A stretch of 64,000 nucleotides of DNA, from assembly GCF_001613005.1 (NCBI RefSeq), contig NZ_BDBN01000039.1, positions 1-64,000 of the forward strand, in the 5' to 3' direction. Under the pieces are notes generated by a model. It made no database searches, was not told the DNA's origin, and saw only the letters and a program-made list of their open reading frames with translations. Shown piece after piece: positions 48,957 through 57,448 of the stretch. This DNA comes from Nocardia nova NBRC 15556 (GTDB lineage: Bacteria > Actinomycetota > Actinomycetes > Mycobacteriales > Mycobacteriaceae). Both the position numbers and the translations under genes were made by a program. The first letter of the stretch is position 1. The number at the start of each line of letters is the position of its first letter.

Positions 48957-49712
48957 ATGCGCCGGTTGGCCGCGATCGTGGCGCCCGTCCTCCTCGCCGT
49001 CGTGCTGGCCGTGGTGTACAGCTTCATCGACGACACCGGCAAGAAGAACGATCCGAAACCCGATTCCGCTGCCGCCGCGACCTTTTCCGGTAAAGAAGTC
49101 AACGCCCTGCTGGGCAAACTCGTGGTCGCACCGGAAGCGCCGATGACCGGGTACAGCCGCGAACAATTCCCGCATTGGGATCAGAACACTCCCGAACACG
49201 GATTCGGCGACAAATACGCCCAGTACGCCAAATGCACCACCCGCGATGTGATGATGCTGCGCGATGCCACCGGATCGGTGACCCTCGACGCCGCGACCTG
49301 CAAACTGACTCTCGGCAAGGACGGCGGCTGGCGCGACCGCTACGGCGTACTCGACGCCAAGACCGGAAAACTCAAGCCCTACAAATGGATCACCGACCCC
49401 GCCGGAGTCGACGCCGAACATATCGTCCCCCTGGCAGAGGCCTGGCGTTCCGGCGCGCAATCCGCCGATACCGATACGCGCCGCAATATCGCCAACGACG
49501 CGATCAATCTGGTCGCCTCCGACCCGTCGGCCAACCGGTCCAAGGGTGACCAGGATGCGGCGAATTATCTGCCACCCGGCGTGTTCCGGTGCGAGTACGT
49601 TCAGCGCTACATTCGCATCAAGGTAAAATACGGTTTGACCATCGACACGGCGGAACAGACCGCAATGCGCACCGCGGTCGACGACTGCCTCCACCGAGGA
49701 GAGTTCACATAG
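48957..49712 (+). CDS. membrane-anchored or exported HNH-family nuclease
   Basis: 251 residues from ATG 48957 (a GTG at 48936 is possible). An N-terminal hydrophobic segment (LAAIVAPVLLAVVLAVVYSF) should anchor or export the protein. The catalytic domain is of the DUF1524/GmrSD-like HNH type: VDAEHIVPLAEAWRSGAQSA followed by ASDPSANRSKGDQDAANYLP. The His in EHIVPL and the Asn in the NRSKGD segment mark the metal site. Roles for such secreted nucleases include DNA scavenging or competition; not decidable here. A small co-oriented gene follows at once. Confidence 0.87.
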   Translation: MRRLAAIVAPVLLAVVLAVVYSFIDDTGKKNDPKPDSAAAATFSGKEVNALLGKLVVAPEAPMTGYSREQFPHWDQNTPEHGFGDKYAQYAKCTTRDVMMLRDATGSVTLDAATCKLTLGKDGGWRDRYGVLDAKTGKLKPYKWITDPAGVDAEHIVPLAEAWRSGAQSADTDTRRNIANDAINLVASDPSANRSKGDQDAANYLPPGVFRCEYVQRYIRIKVKYGLTIDTAEQTAMRTAVDDCLHRGEFT

Positions 49713-49747
49713 GCGACATCATCGAAATCACCGGGAAGGCCGCCGTC

Positions 49748-49972
49748 ATGACCGACGAGGAAGGGACGGTGTCCGGCGAACTCGATGTCACCGTCGACGA
49801 GCAGGGCAGGGGACTGGTTCGCTATCGGGATACCGAAACCTGGTATCACATTGGCAATCTCGATGGCGAACCCGCCCGCACCTGGACCGACGTCGCCGAA
49901 CTCGTCAGCGCGATCGACGCCGGTCGCGGCAACCGTGACGCCGCGGGCAACACGATCCCGTTCGAGGCCTGA
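49748..49972 (+). CDS. small acidic protein of unknown function next to the nuclease
   Basis: From ATG 49748 the protein has 74 residues (TVSGELDVTVDEQGRGLVRY, TWYHIGNLDGEPARTWTDV). The coding-like sequence clearly begins earlier: IGDIIEITGKAAV precedes this ATG in frame, directly after the HNH stop, and GAGGAGAG lies six bases before an ATA codon at 49712. Either a rare ATA start or an upstream start lost by mutation is possible. Function unknown; a nuclease inhibitor is conceivable from position and acidity only. Confidence 0.6.
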   Translation: MTDEEGTVSGELDVTVDEQGRGLVRYRDTETWYHIGNLDGEPARTWTDVAELVSAIDAGRGNRDAAGNTIPFEA

Positions 49973-50021
49973 GCGCCCGGCCCCAGAAGTCGACCGTCCG
50001 CGACGCTGCGCGCATCGATGC

Positions 50022-50462
50022 TCAGCGCAGCGATTCCGCGCGCTGCTTGACCGCCGCGGTCATGCCGCCGAATCCGGAATGCAGCGCCTTGCCGAGCGCC
50101 AGCGTCACAACCGGCCCCAGCAAGCCGCCCAGTTCGAAATGCGACCGGTACCGGGTACGCCCGTTGTCGAGCGGCGTCACGGTGTGCGAGCGCAGGCTGT
50201 GCAGGATGCCCAGCGGTACCGGCTTCATGCTGTAGCTGAATTCGGTTCCGGGGGTGTGGGTCCGGACGTATTCGACCTGCTTGCGCGGCTTCGGCGAACC
50301 CAGCCGCACATGCATCTCGATCGGGTCGCCGGGTTCGAGCGTGCTGCGGCATTCGGCGACGAACGGATTCCATTCACCGTAGCTGCCCAGGTCGGTCAGC
50401 ACCTTCCACACCACCTCGGCGGGTGCGTCGATCTCCACGGTGTCATCGATCACGAAAGCCAT
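50022..50462 (-). CDS. SRPBCC-family protein
   Basis: 146 residues, starting MAFVIDDTVEIDAPAEVVWK, the usual beginning of polyketide-cyclase/START-like proteins, then DLGSYGEWNPFVAECRSTLE and RYRSHFELGGLLGPVV. A hydrophobic-ligand pocket is expected. A full KstR-like box sits 15 bp before the start. It lies 49 bp downstream of the tetR gene on the same strand. Confidence 0.88.
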   Translation of the reverse strand: MAFVIDDTVEIDAPAEVVWKVLTDLGSYGEWNPFVAECRSTLEPGDPIEMHVRLGSPKPRKQVEYVRTHTPGTEFSYSMKPVPLGILHSLRSHTVTPLDNGRTRYRSHFELGGLLGPVVTLALGKALHSGFGGMTAAVKQRAESLR

Positions 50463-50476
50463 GGCGGCAACAATAC

Positions 50477-50490
50477 TGAAACTTGTTCCA
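50477..50490. promoter_or_regulatory. KstR-like operator before the SRPBCC gene
   Basis: TGAAACTTGTTCCA fits TNNAACNNGTTNNA at all specified bases. It lies between the tetR stop and the SRPBCC start, 15 bp from the latter, so the SRPBCC gene likely has its own controlled promoter. Confidence 0.65.
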
Positions 50491-50511
50491 TCAGCGATAC
50501 CGCGGGCCCGC

Positions 50512-51129
50512 TCATCGACCGGCACCGGGTTCGGGCAATGTGAGCGATTGGGTGATCAGTAACCGCGCCGCACGTGACACGCGGGCGGTGTCGCCGGTGA
50601 CGAACCGATCCTGCAGCAACCCACGCACACCCGAAACGAGCAGAGTGGCGGTCGATTCCGGATCGGCGACGGTGGGGTCGAAGCTTCTCAGCACATCGGT
50701 GAGCGCGGTGACCAGCACGTGCACGGCGTCCTCACCGTAGGAACGGAAGGGGCTGCCGGGCACCGCGGCCACCCCCATCACCTGCAACAGCACCCGCGTG
50801 CTGGACACCCATTCGGTCGTGATGTTGACGCTGAACGATTCGATGAGGCGGCGGCGCAGGGCCGGCAGATCGGGAACGTCGGCGAACATGCCCGCGATAT
50901 CGGGGCGCTGGGTCTCGAGCGCCGCGATCAGCATCTGTTCTTTGGTCCCGAAATAGTGGATCAACATGCGCGAGCTGGTTCCGAGATATTCCGCCAGCGG
51001 ACGCAGCGACAGTTCGGTCAACCCGTATTCGCCGATATAGGCGATCACCCCGGCGAGCAGCTCCGCGCGCCGGGCCTGGTCGAGTGGTCGAGGCACATGT
51101 TGACTGTAGCGGTCGCTACGGGTATTCAT
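50512..51129 (-). CDS. TetR-family repressor
   Basis: 205 residues from ATG 51129 ([18 protein letters not shown]); GTG 51096 is an alternative. The TetR N-terminal helix-turn-helix is [20 protein letters not shown] followed by [17 protein letters not shown] good -10 (TACACT, minus strand, 51144-51139) ends about ten bases before ATG 51129, suggesting a nearly leaderless message and supporting the longer start. It is divergent from the ketoacyl synthase and probably represses it. Confidence 0.85.
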   Translation of the reverse strand: MNTRSDRYSQHVPRPLDQARRAELLAGVIAYIGEYGLTELSLRPLAEYLGTSSRMLIHYFGTKEQMLIAALETQRPDIAGMFADVPDLPALRRRLIESFSVNITTEWVSSTRVLLQVMGVAAVPGSPFRSYGEDAVHVLVTALTDVLRSFDPTVADPESTATLLVSGVRGLLQDRFVTGDTARVSRAARLLITQSLTLPEPGAGR

Positions 51130-51155
51130 ATCCGCATGAGTGTAACGACTGCTAC
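51106..51155. promoter_or_regulatory. paired TetR operator candidates over both start codons
   Basis: GTAGC-GGTC-GCTAC (51106-51119, perfect) and GTAAC-GACT-GCTAC (51142-51155, one mismatch between arms) have centres 36 bp apart. One lies inside the 5' end of tetR and the other overlaps its -10 and the start of the ketoacyl synthase gene. Two such sites at a divergent start suit autoregulation and joint repression. Confidence 0.65.
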
Positions 51156-52380
51156 ACAAACGTCGCGGGACGTCGTCGTCACCGCCATGGCCGCCACCAC
51201 CTGCCTCGGCCCCGACCTCGACAGCACCTGGTCGGCACTGCTGGCAGGCAAGAGCGGGATCGGCCCGCTCACCGACGAATTCGTGACGCGGTACGACCTG
51301 CCCGTGCGGATCGGCGGGCGGCTGACCGAACATCCGGGCGCTCACCTGACCCGCATCGAACAGCGCCGGCACTCCTATGTGCAGCAGCTGGCGCTGGTAC
51401 TGGGCCGCCAGGTCTGGTCGGAGGCGGGGACACCGGAGGTCGACGCCGAACGCCTGGCGGTGTCCGTCGGCACCGGACTCGGCGGCGGCGATGCCTTTCT
51501 CACGGCGGTCGACGCGATGCGCGAGGGCGGATATCGCAAGGTGCCGCCGCTGACGGTTCCGATGGTGATGCCGAACGGGCCGGCCGCCCGGGTGGGGCTC
51601 GAATTCGGCGCGAAGGCAGGCGTTTACGCGCCGACCTCGGCGTGTTCGTCGGGTGCCGAAGCGATCGCGCACGCGTGGCGGCTGATTCGCACGGGGGAGG
51701 CCGACGTGGTGATCGCCGGTGGCGTGGAGGGATATATCGAAGCGATCCCGATCGCCAGCTTCGCCATGATGCGGGCGATGAGTACCCGCAACGACGAACC
51801 CGGCCTGGCCTCACGGCCGTTCGACCGCGATCGCGACGGGTTCGTCTTCGGAGAGGCGGGGGCGCTGCTGGTTCTGGAATCGGAGGAGTTCGCCCGGGCC
51901 CGCGGGGCCACCGTGCACGGCCGAATTCTCGGCGCGGGAATCACTTCCGACGGCTACCACATCACCGGCACCGACCCCGACGGCGCCGGCGCGGCCCGGG
52001 CGATGCGCAAGGCCATCGCCACCGCGGAGCTGACCGCTGCCGATATCGACCACATCGACGCGCACGCCACCTCGACACCGATCGGTGACGCCTCGGAGGC
52101 CAATGCCATTGCGGCCGTGGCCGAGCACGCCTCGGTGTACGCGCCGAAATCCGCGCTCGGCCATTCCATCGGTGCGGTGGGCGCGCTCGAGGCCATCCTC
52201 ACCCTGTGCACACTGCGCGACCAGACCGTGCCTCCCACACTGAATTTCGACAATCCGGACCCCGGCGTGGAACTCGACATCGTGCACGGGATCGCTCGTC
52301 CACAGCGAATCTCACAGGCGTTGAGCAATTCCTTCGGCTTCGGAGGACACAACGTCACACTCGCATTCGGACGCGCTTGA
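51136..52380 (+). CDS. beta-ketoacyl-ACP synthase (KasA/KasB/FabF-like)
   Basis: 414 residues. The condensing-enzyme triad is Cys170 ([11 protein letters not shown]), His310 ([11 protein letters not shown]) and His343 ([11 protein letters not shown]), with NSFGFGGHN near the end. It adds malonyl units in FAS-II-like elongation. No other FAS genes are adjacent and it has a private TetR regulator, so it is more likely an accessory synthase than the housekeeping KasA. ATG 51136 lies six bases from the divergent tetR start codon. Confidence 0.93.
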   Translation: MSVTTATQTSRDVVVTAMAATTCLGPDLDSTWSALLAGKSGIGPLTDEFVTRYDLPVRIGGRLTEHPGAHLTRIEQRRHSYVQQLALVLGRQVWSEAGTPEVDAERLAVSVGTGLGGGDAFLTAVDAMREGGYRKVPPLTVPMVMPNGPAARVGLEFGAKAGVYAPTSACSSGAEAIAHAWRLIRTGEADVVIAGGVEGYIEAIPIASFAMMRAMSTRNDEPGLASRPFDRDRDGFVFGEAGALLVLESEEFARARGATVHGRILGAGITSDGYHITGTDPDGAGAARAMRKAIATAELTAADIDHIDAHATSTPIGDASEANAIAAVAEHASVYAPKSALGHSIGAVGALEAILTLCTLRDQTVPPTLNFDNPDPGVELDIVHGIARPQRISQALSNSFGFGGHNVTLAFGRA

Positions 52381-53014
52381 GGTCTTGGAACCGCGGCAGC
52401 TCCGGCGATGTGGAACAACCGCTGTTCACGCTTGTCCACCGATTGTTGTGGATGACACGCCGACTGTGGAAAACTGCTCCGGAACTGCGGTAACGGCAGG
52501 ACATTTCGCCCATACAGCGACGGAAAACCCTGACCGGCAGCGTCTTCGAGCGAGTTCGGCGTACGGATGGTTCGGGGCCGGTCGACCGTGATGCCGCCGA
52601 CTGCATCGCCCTGGGCCGACGAGTGCGCCCGGCGAGATCGGCGTGCCGGCAGCACTGGGTCGCGCCGCCGGCGCGTACCGCCGAGGTGTCCCGCAGACGT
52701 TGTCACTGCGGTCCGCGCCGGGCGGTTGCCGACGCCGTCACTGCGGTGCGCACCGACGGGTACAGACGGCCACTCGCTGCACGCACATGCCGGATCGCGA
52801 CGGTTCGCGACGAGCGCCACAGCGGAGTCGGACCTCCTGCCGCCGTGCACGCGGTGCACGTTTGCACACACTGCCGTTGTCGGGAGTGCTCACGACCGCC
52901 GCCGGCAGCCAGGGGATCGGATCCGGGCGAGGGTAAACCTGGTGCGGGCCGATGGCCTCTGATTCGCTACCGTTTGAGGGGTAGCAGGGTCGAGTGGTGA
53001 GGGTTGTGCGCGGA
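52381..53014. other. 630-bp gap between ketoacyl synthase and mtn operon
   Basis: No credible gene: open frames here are Arg/Pro-rich readings without motifs. The left part holds three DnaA-box-like 9-mers (separate entry). At 52966-52985 an inverted repeat GCTACC-N8-GGTAGC lies 30 bp before mtnAB and may be an operator or leader hairpin. No riboswitch could be recognised. Confidence 0.45.
52432..52473. promoter_or_regulatory. cluster of three DnaA-box-like 9-mers
   Basis: TTGTCCACC (52432, plus), TCATCCACA (minus, 52455-52447) and TTTTCCACA (minus, 52473-52465) each differ by no more than one base from known DnaA boxes (TTGTCCACA or TTATCCACA). All fall within 42 bp of a gene-free stretch. 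There is no dnaA or origin neighbourhood, so this is not oriC; a DnaA-titration or control site is possible. Confidence 0.35.
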
Positions 53015-54727
53015 ATGGGTGAAAGTTCGATCACGTGGGTCGACGGTGCCGTGGTGACGATCGATCAGCGCGCGCTGCCGCACGAGGTGCGCACGCTGCG
53101 GCTGACGACGGTCGACCAGGTGATCGACGCGATCGCGACCCTGGCCGTGCGCGGCGCCCCCGCGATCGGCGTGACCGGCGCTTTCGGAGTCGCCCTCGCC
53201 GCGCTCGCCCATCCCGACGATCCCGAACAGGTCCGAGCCGAGGCCGTCCGGATCGAGGCCGCCCGGCCCACCGCGGTGAATCTGTCCTGGGGCGTGCGAC
53301 GAGCCCTGGCGAAATTCGACGACGGCGGCGCGGCGGGGGTGCTCGCGGAGGCGGAGGCTCTGCTCGCCGAAGACGGCCGGGTCAACCGGGCCGCCGCCGA
53401 ACACGCCGCCGACCTGGTGCAACGGCTGTGCCCGGACCGTCCCCTGCGGATGCTCACCCACTGCAACACCGGCCGCCTGGCCACCACCGCGTTCGGCACG
53501 GCGATCGGGGCGCTGCGGGTGCTGCACGCGCGCGGCGTGATCGACAGCGTCCTGGTCGACGAAACCCGCCCGCTGCTGCAGGGCGCGCGCCTGACCACCT
53601 GGGAACTGGCCGAGGCCGGCATTCCGCATCGGCTCACGGTCGACTCCGCCGCCGCTTGGGCGATGGCGACCGGGCAGGTGGACTGCGTGATCGTCGGAGC
53701 GGACCGCATCACCGCCGACGGCTCGGTGGCCAACAAGATCGGCACATACGGACTGGCACTGGCCGCTCGCCATCACGGCATCCCGTTCATCGTGGTGGCC
53801 CCCGAATCCACGCGCGACGCGGCGACCGCGACCGGCGCCGGCATCGTCGTCGAACAGCGCGGGTCGGCCGAGATCACCCACGTCGGTGACTACGCGGCCG
53901 CCCCCGAGGGCACCGCGGTCTTCAACCCGGCCTTCGACGTCACACCGCCCGAACTGGTGACGGCCGTGGTCACCGAGAACGGCCTGATCGACGAGGCGAA
54001 TCCGCTTGCGGCGCAGGCGATCGTGCCCCCCGATCCCCGCGCCGCCGATTCCGGTGCCCAGGACCCCGCCGATTCGCCGAACGCCGCCGCGATCGCGACC
54101 CTGGCGCGCGACCTCTACGCCCGCGGCTGGATGCCGGGCACCGCCGGCAACATCTCCGTCCGTGACGGCGCTTCCGGCGTGGCATCGAATACGGCCCCGG
54201 ATCCCACCGCGGTTGTCACCGGCAGCGGCCTGTCCAAAGGCGAGTTGACCGCCGCGGATATGGTCCGGGTGCGGATCGAGAACTCCGAACCGATCGCCGG
54301 AGACCGCCGTCCCTCCGCGGAGACCGCGATCCACACCGCGATCTACCGCACGACCGAGGCCGCGGCGGTGGTGCACGTACATTCACCGCGGGCGACCGCG
54401 GCCTCCGTCGGCGCCCCGAACCCGATGCGGTTCACCGGTTTCGAACTGATCAAGGGTCTGCGCTCCGGCGACACCATCGACATTCCGGTATTTCCCAACC
54501 ACGCCGACGTGTCGCTGATCGGCGCGGAGATCGACCGGTATCTGCGCGCACATCCGGCGGCCCCGCCGGTGTTGTTCATCGCCGGGCACGGCATCACCGC
54601 CTGGGGCGCCGATCTCGCGCAGGCCCGCGACCGCGCGGAATGCCTGGAAGCCCTGTGCGAACTGGTGTCGCTCACCGGGCGCCGCGACATCTCCACCGAC
54701 CGCATTCTCGAGGAGCAACCGCAATGA
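53015..54727 (+). CDS. mtnAB: fused methylthioribose-1-phosphate isomerase and methylthioribulose-1-phosphate dehydratase
   Basis: 570 residues catalysing two consecutive steps of methionine salvage. Residues 1 to about 335 are MtnA (AVRGAPAIGVTGAFGVALA, LTHCNTGRLATTAFGTAIGA with the active Cys, VIVGADRITADGSVANKIGT). After a short linker residues 350-570 are MtnB, an aldolase-II-like zinc dehydratase (GWMPGTAGNISVRD, VVHVHSPRATAAS, FIAGHGITAWG). ATG 53015 matches the MtnA start; GTG 52994 would add seven residues. The stop overlaps mtnD by four bases. Confidence 0.93.
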   Translation: MGESSITWVDGAVVTIDQRALPHEVRTLRLTTVDQVIDAIATLAVRGAPAIGVTGAFGVALAALAHPDDPEQVRAEAVRIEAARPTAVNLSWGVRRALAKFDDGGAAGVLAEAEALLAEDGRVNRAAAEHAADLVQRLCPDRPLRMLTHCNTGRLATTAFGTAIGALRVLHARGVIDSVLVDETRPLLQGARLTTWELAEAGIPHRLTVDSAAAWAMATGQVDCVIVGADRITADGSVANKIGTYGLALAARHHGIPFIVVAPESTRDAATATGAGIVVEQRGSAEITHVGDYAAAPEGTAVFNPAFDVTPPELVTAVVTENGLIDEANPLAAQAIVPPDPRAADSGAQDPADSPNAAAIATLARDLYARGWMPGTAGNISVRDGASGVASNTAPDPTAVVTGSGLSKGELTAADMVRVRIENSEPIAGDRRPSAETAIHTAIYRTTEAAAVVHVHSPRATAASVGAPNPMRFTGFELIKGLRSGDTIDIPVFPNHADVSLIGAEIDRYLRAHPAAPPVLFIAGHGITAWGADLAQARDRAECLEALCELVSLTGRRDISTDRILEEQPQ

Positions 54728-55296
54728 CCCTGTTGCATATCGCGGCCGATACCGATCCGGCCGACGTGCGCCTGCACACCACCGACCCGGACCGCATCGC
54801 GGCCGAGCTCGCCACGCGCGGAATCGTTTTCGACCGCTGGCCCGCTCAGGCCGTGACCGCCGACATCGCGTCCGAGGAGATCCTCGGCCACTACCGGGAT
54901 CGGATCGGCGATCTCAACGCCGACGGCCGCTACCGCCACATCGATCTGGCCCGGTTGCATCCCGACGACAGCGATCCGCAGTGGCCCGAGCAGGCCCGCG
55001 CGGCGCGGCAGAAGTTCCTGTCCGAGCATCGCCACGCCGAGGACGAGGTGCGCTTCTTCGTCTCCGGTCGCGGCTGCTTCTATCTGCACCTGGAACCGGA
55101 GGTGGTCGCGGTGGTCTGCGAGGGCGGTGATCTGGTGTCGGTGCCCGCGGGGACGCGACACTGGTTCGATATGGGAACCCGGCCGGACTTCGTGGCGATC
55201 CGGTTCTTCGAAGAGGCCGACGGCTGGATCGGCGATTTCACCGGCGATCCCATCGCACAGGGCTTTCCGACGCTGGACGAGCTCGTCGCCGCATGA
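54724..55296 (+). CDS. mtnD: acireductone dioxygenase
   Basis: 190 residues, cupin fold. Metal ligands are in EHRHAEDEVRFFVSGRGCFY (HxH and Glu) and the later GTRHWFDMG histidine. With iron it gives the ketoacid precursor of methionine; with nickel an off-pathway product with CO. It overlaps mtnAB and mtnC by four bases each. Confidence 0.94.
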   Translation: MTLLHIAADTDPADVRLHTTDPDRIAAELATRGIVFDRWPAQAVTADIASEEILGHYRDRIGDLNADGRYRHIDLARLHPDDSDPQWPEQARAARQKFLSEHRHAEDEVRFFVSGRGCFYLHLEPEVVAVVCEGGDLVSVPAGTRHWFDMGTRPDFVAIRFFEEADGWIGDFTGDPIAQGFPTLDELVAA

Positions 55297-56024
55297 GCGA
55301 CGAGCATCGAGACGACAACCGGGCACGGCCGATCCGGGCGGTCGTCGTGGATATCGAGGGCACCACCAGCCCCACCAGCTCGGTCCGCGAAGATCTGTAC
55401 GGCTACACCCGCCGCCGACTGCCGCAGTGGCTGGCGGAGGACTCCGACGGCACCGCGAAGACCGTGATCGAGCAGACCCGTGACCTGGCCGGGCGGCCCG
55501 ACGCCGGTCTCGACGAGATCGCCGGCATCTTGTGCGGCTGGCTCGATTCCGACGTCAAGGCGGCGCCGCTGAAGACCGCGCAGGGGGTGATCTGCGCACG
55601 GGGATTCCGGGAGGGCGCCCTGTTCGGCGAGTTCTTCCCCGACGCACCCGTGGCGCTGCGTGCCTGGCACGGCGCCGGACTCACCCTGTGGGTGTATTCG
55701 TCGGGTTCGGTACGCAATCAACAGGATTGGTTCGCGTATGCGCGCGGGGGCGAGCTGGCGTCGCTGATCAGCGGCTGGTTCGACCTGGCCAATGCCGGGC
55801 CGAAGCGCGAGGAGCAGTCCTATCGCCGCATCGCGGCGGCGATAGGCGTGCCGGCGGGGGAGATCCTGTTCCTGTCCGACCATCCCGACGAGTTGGATGC
55901 CGCGGTGGCCGCGGGCTGGCAAGCGGTCGGCGTCACCCGTGCCGGGGAGCCGAATGCGCCGCGGACGCCGCATCGGTGGATCGGCAGCTTCGCCGAGCTG
56001 GATCCGGTCGCGGCCGCCCGCTGA
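55293..56024 (+). CDS. mtnC: enolase-phosphatase of methionine salvage
   Basis: 243 residues, HAD superfamily. The nucleophile Asp is in VVVDIEGTTSPTSSVREDLY (DIEGTT replaces the usual DxD, as in MtnC); motif II is LWVYSSGSVRNQQ and the acidic motif III FLSDHPDELDAA. It enolises and dephosphorylates diketomethylthiopentyl phosphate to acireductone. Last gene of the mtn operon; an mtnK or mtnN gene is not in the window. Confidence 0.94.
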   Translation: MSDEHRDDNRARPIRAVVVDIEGTTSPTSSVREDLYGYTRRRLPQWLAEDSDGTAKTVIEQTRDLAGRPDAGLDEIAGILCGWLDSDVKAAPLKTAQGVICARGFREGALFGEFFPDAPVALRAWHGAGLTLWVYSSGSVRNQQDWFAYARGGELASLISGWFDLANAGPKREEQSYRRIAAAIGVPAGEILFLSDHPDELDAAVAAGWQAVGVTRAGEPNAPRTPHRWIGSFAELDPVAAAR

Positions 56025-56054
56025 GCGGCCGCGCCGATCCGACGCTCGGAACGC

Positions 56055-56636
56055 TCAGGCCACCGAGCTGGTGGCTCGCGCGATGAGATGTTCGACCAGC
56101 GTCATCAGCACCGTCTTGCAGGAGCTGCGGTCGCGCGCATCGCAGAGCACCACGGGAATGTGGGCGTCGAGATCGAGCGCGTCGCGCACCTCCTCGGTGG
56201 TGTAGACCGGGGCGTTGTCGAAGCAGTTCACCGCGACCGCGAACGAGAGTCCGCGCCGTTCGAAGAAATCGATGGCGGCGAAGGAGTTCTCGAGCCGGCG
56301 GGTATCGGCTATGACCACCGCGCCGAGAGCGCCGCGCGCCAATTCGTCCCACAGGAACCAGAATCTGTCCTGGCCGGGCGTACCGAACAGGTACAGCACC
56401 AGGTTCTGGTCGATGGTGATGCGACCGAAGTCCAGCGCCACGGTGGTGGTGGTCTTGCCCTCCACGCCCGACAGATCGTCGATGCCGGTGGACAATTCGG
56501 TGATCAATTCCTCGGTGCGCAGCGGAGTGATCTCGCTGATCGAGGACACCATGGTGGTCTTCCCGACGCCGAAACCGCCGGCTACGAGGATTTTGACCGA
56601 GGCAGCCAGGTCGGCCGAGGACGAAATATCAGGCAC
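56055..56636 (-). CDS. GTP/ATP-binding protein of the roadblock operon (MfpB/CvnD-like)
   Basis: 193 residues with a small G-protein-like fold: P-loop VAGGFGVGKTTMVSSISEI, the switch region YLFGTPGQDRFWFLWDEL, and ADTRRLENSFAAIDFFERRG; the usual NKxD is replaced by NCFDNA. Such proteins (MfpB in mycobacteria, CvnD in Streptomyces) belong to signalling operons with a sensor kinase, a roadblock protein and a DUF742 protein. Fourth gene here. Confidence 0.9.
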   Translation of the reverse strand: MPDISSSADLAASVKILVAGGFGVGKTTMVSSISEITPLRTEELITELSTGIDDLSGVEGKTTTTVALDFGRITIDQNLVLYLFGTPGQDRFWFLWDELARGALGAVVIADTRRLENSFAAIDFFERRGLSFAVAVNCFDNAPVYTTEEVRDALDLDAHIPVVLCDARDRSSCKTVLMTLVEHLIARATSSVA

Positions 56637-56642
56637 GGTGTT

Positions 56643-57026
56643 CTACAGCTTTCGGATTCCATCGAGTACTGCTCGCAAAATGTTCAGTTCGCCGGTCCCG
56701 CCGGTATCGGTGTCGGTCCGGGCGGGGGCCCGGAAATTCAGCAAACCCTCGCCGATGAGATCACCGACGAGGATCTTGGTCACCGCCAACGGTAGCTTGA
56801 GTCTCGCCGAGACTTCGGCCACCGATTGCGGAGTCCGGCACAGCCGAACGATTTCCGCGTATTCGGGTTCGACGCGCCGCAGCGGCGGACCCGGTGACAC
56901 GGTCACCACCAGGGTGAGCATGTCCAGATCGTGTCCCGCCCCCATGGTGCGGCCCCGCGTCACGGCGTACGGTCGGACCAGAGGGCCGGCCGCATCGTCG
57001 AACCACGGTTGACCGAAGCGCGTCAT
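56643..57026 (-). CDS. DUF742 protein of the roadblock operon
   Basis: 127 residues with the family start RPYAVTRGRTMGAGHDLDML and the centre EYAEIVRLCRTPQSVAEVSA, a winged-helix-like fold, then KILVGDLIGEGLL. Partners are the roadblock and GTPase proteins. ATG overlaps the roadblock stop by four bases. Confidence 0.92.
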   Translation of the reverse strand: MTRFGQPWFDDAAGPLVRPYAVTRGRTMGAGHDLDMLTLVVTVSPGPPLRRVEPEYAEIVRLCRTPQSVAEVSARLKLPLAVTKILVGDLIGEGLLNFRAPARTDTDTGGTGELNILRAVLDGIRKL

Positions 57027-57448
57027 GACAATCTATGCTCCACGTGCTCGGCCAGACCGTTACGCGGATCGGTGGACAGGTAACCACCGACTCGCTGCAC
57101 GGTCAGATTCATTTCGTAGGCCACCATACCCAGATTCGCGTTCTCGTTGGCCTGCAATGCGATACATGCGTTGTCACCGGCCGCGGTGACGAACAGTACC
57201 GCACGGTCGAGTTCGATGACGGCCTGGCGTACGCCGCCCCCGTCGAACCGGTTTCCGGCGCTGCGCGCCAGCCCGTACAGCGTGGCCGACATGGCGCCGA
57301 AGTGTTCGGCGTCCTCGCGGCTCATCGACGTGGATCGGCCCAGCAGCAGCCCGTCGGTGGAATGCACCACCGCGTAGCGCACCCCGGCCAGGCGATCGAC
57401 CAGATCGTCGAGCAGCCAGTTCAGATCACCTGCGTTGGAAGAAGTCAC
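57023..57448 (-). CDS. roadblock/LC7-domain protein
   Basis: 141 residues. The fold is shown by LNWLLDDLVDRLAGVRYAVV, STDGLLLGRSTSM and an acidic beta-sheet centre (QAVIELDRAVLFVTAAG). In MglB-like fashion it probably modulates the GTPase encoded two genes on. It overlaps the end of the sensor kinase gene by 23 bases. Confidence 0.93.
   Translation of the reverse strand: MTSSNAGDLNWLLDDLVDRLAGVRYAVVHSTDGLLLGRSTSMSREDAEHFGAMSATLYGLARSAGNRFDGGGVRQAVIELDRAVLFVTAAGDNACIALQANENANLGMVAYEMNLTVQRVGGYLSTDPRNGLAEHVEHRLS

Noticed and set aside
48788-49093. Plus-strand frame before the HNH gene
   Set aside because: Its second half is a shifted reading of the nuclease signal region, and there is no ribosome site.
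52567-52962. Overlapping Arg/Pro/Cys-rich frames in the gap before the mtn operon
   Set aside because: No domain, no start signals and unnatural composition.
52966-52985. SAM-type riboswitch before the mtn operon
   Set aside because: Only a simple 6-bp hairpin is visible; the conserved core of SAM riboswitches could not be matched.
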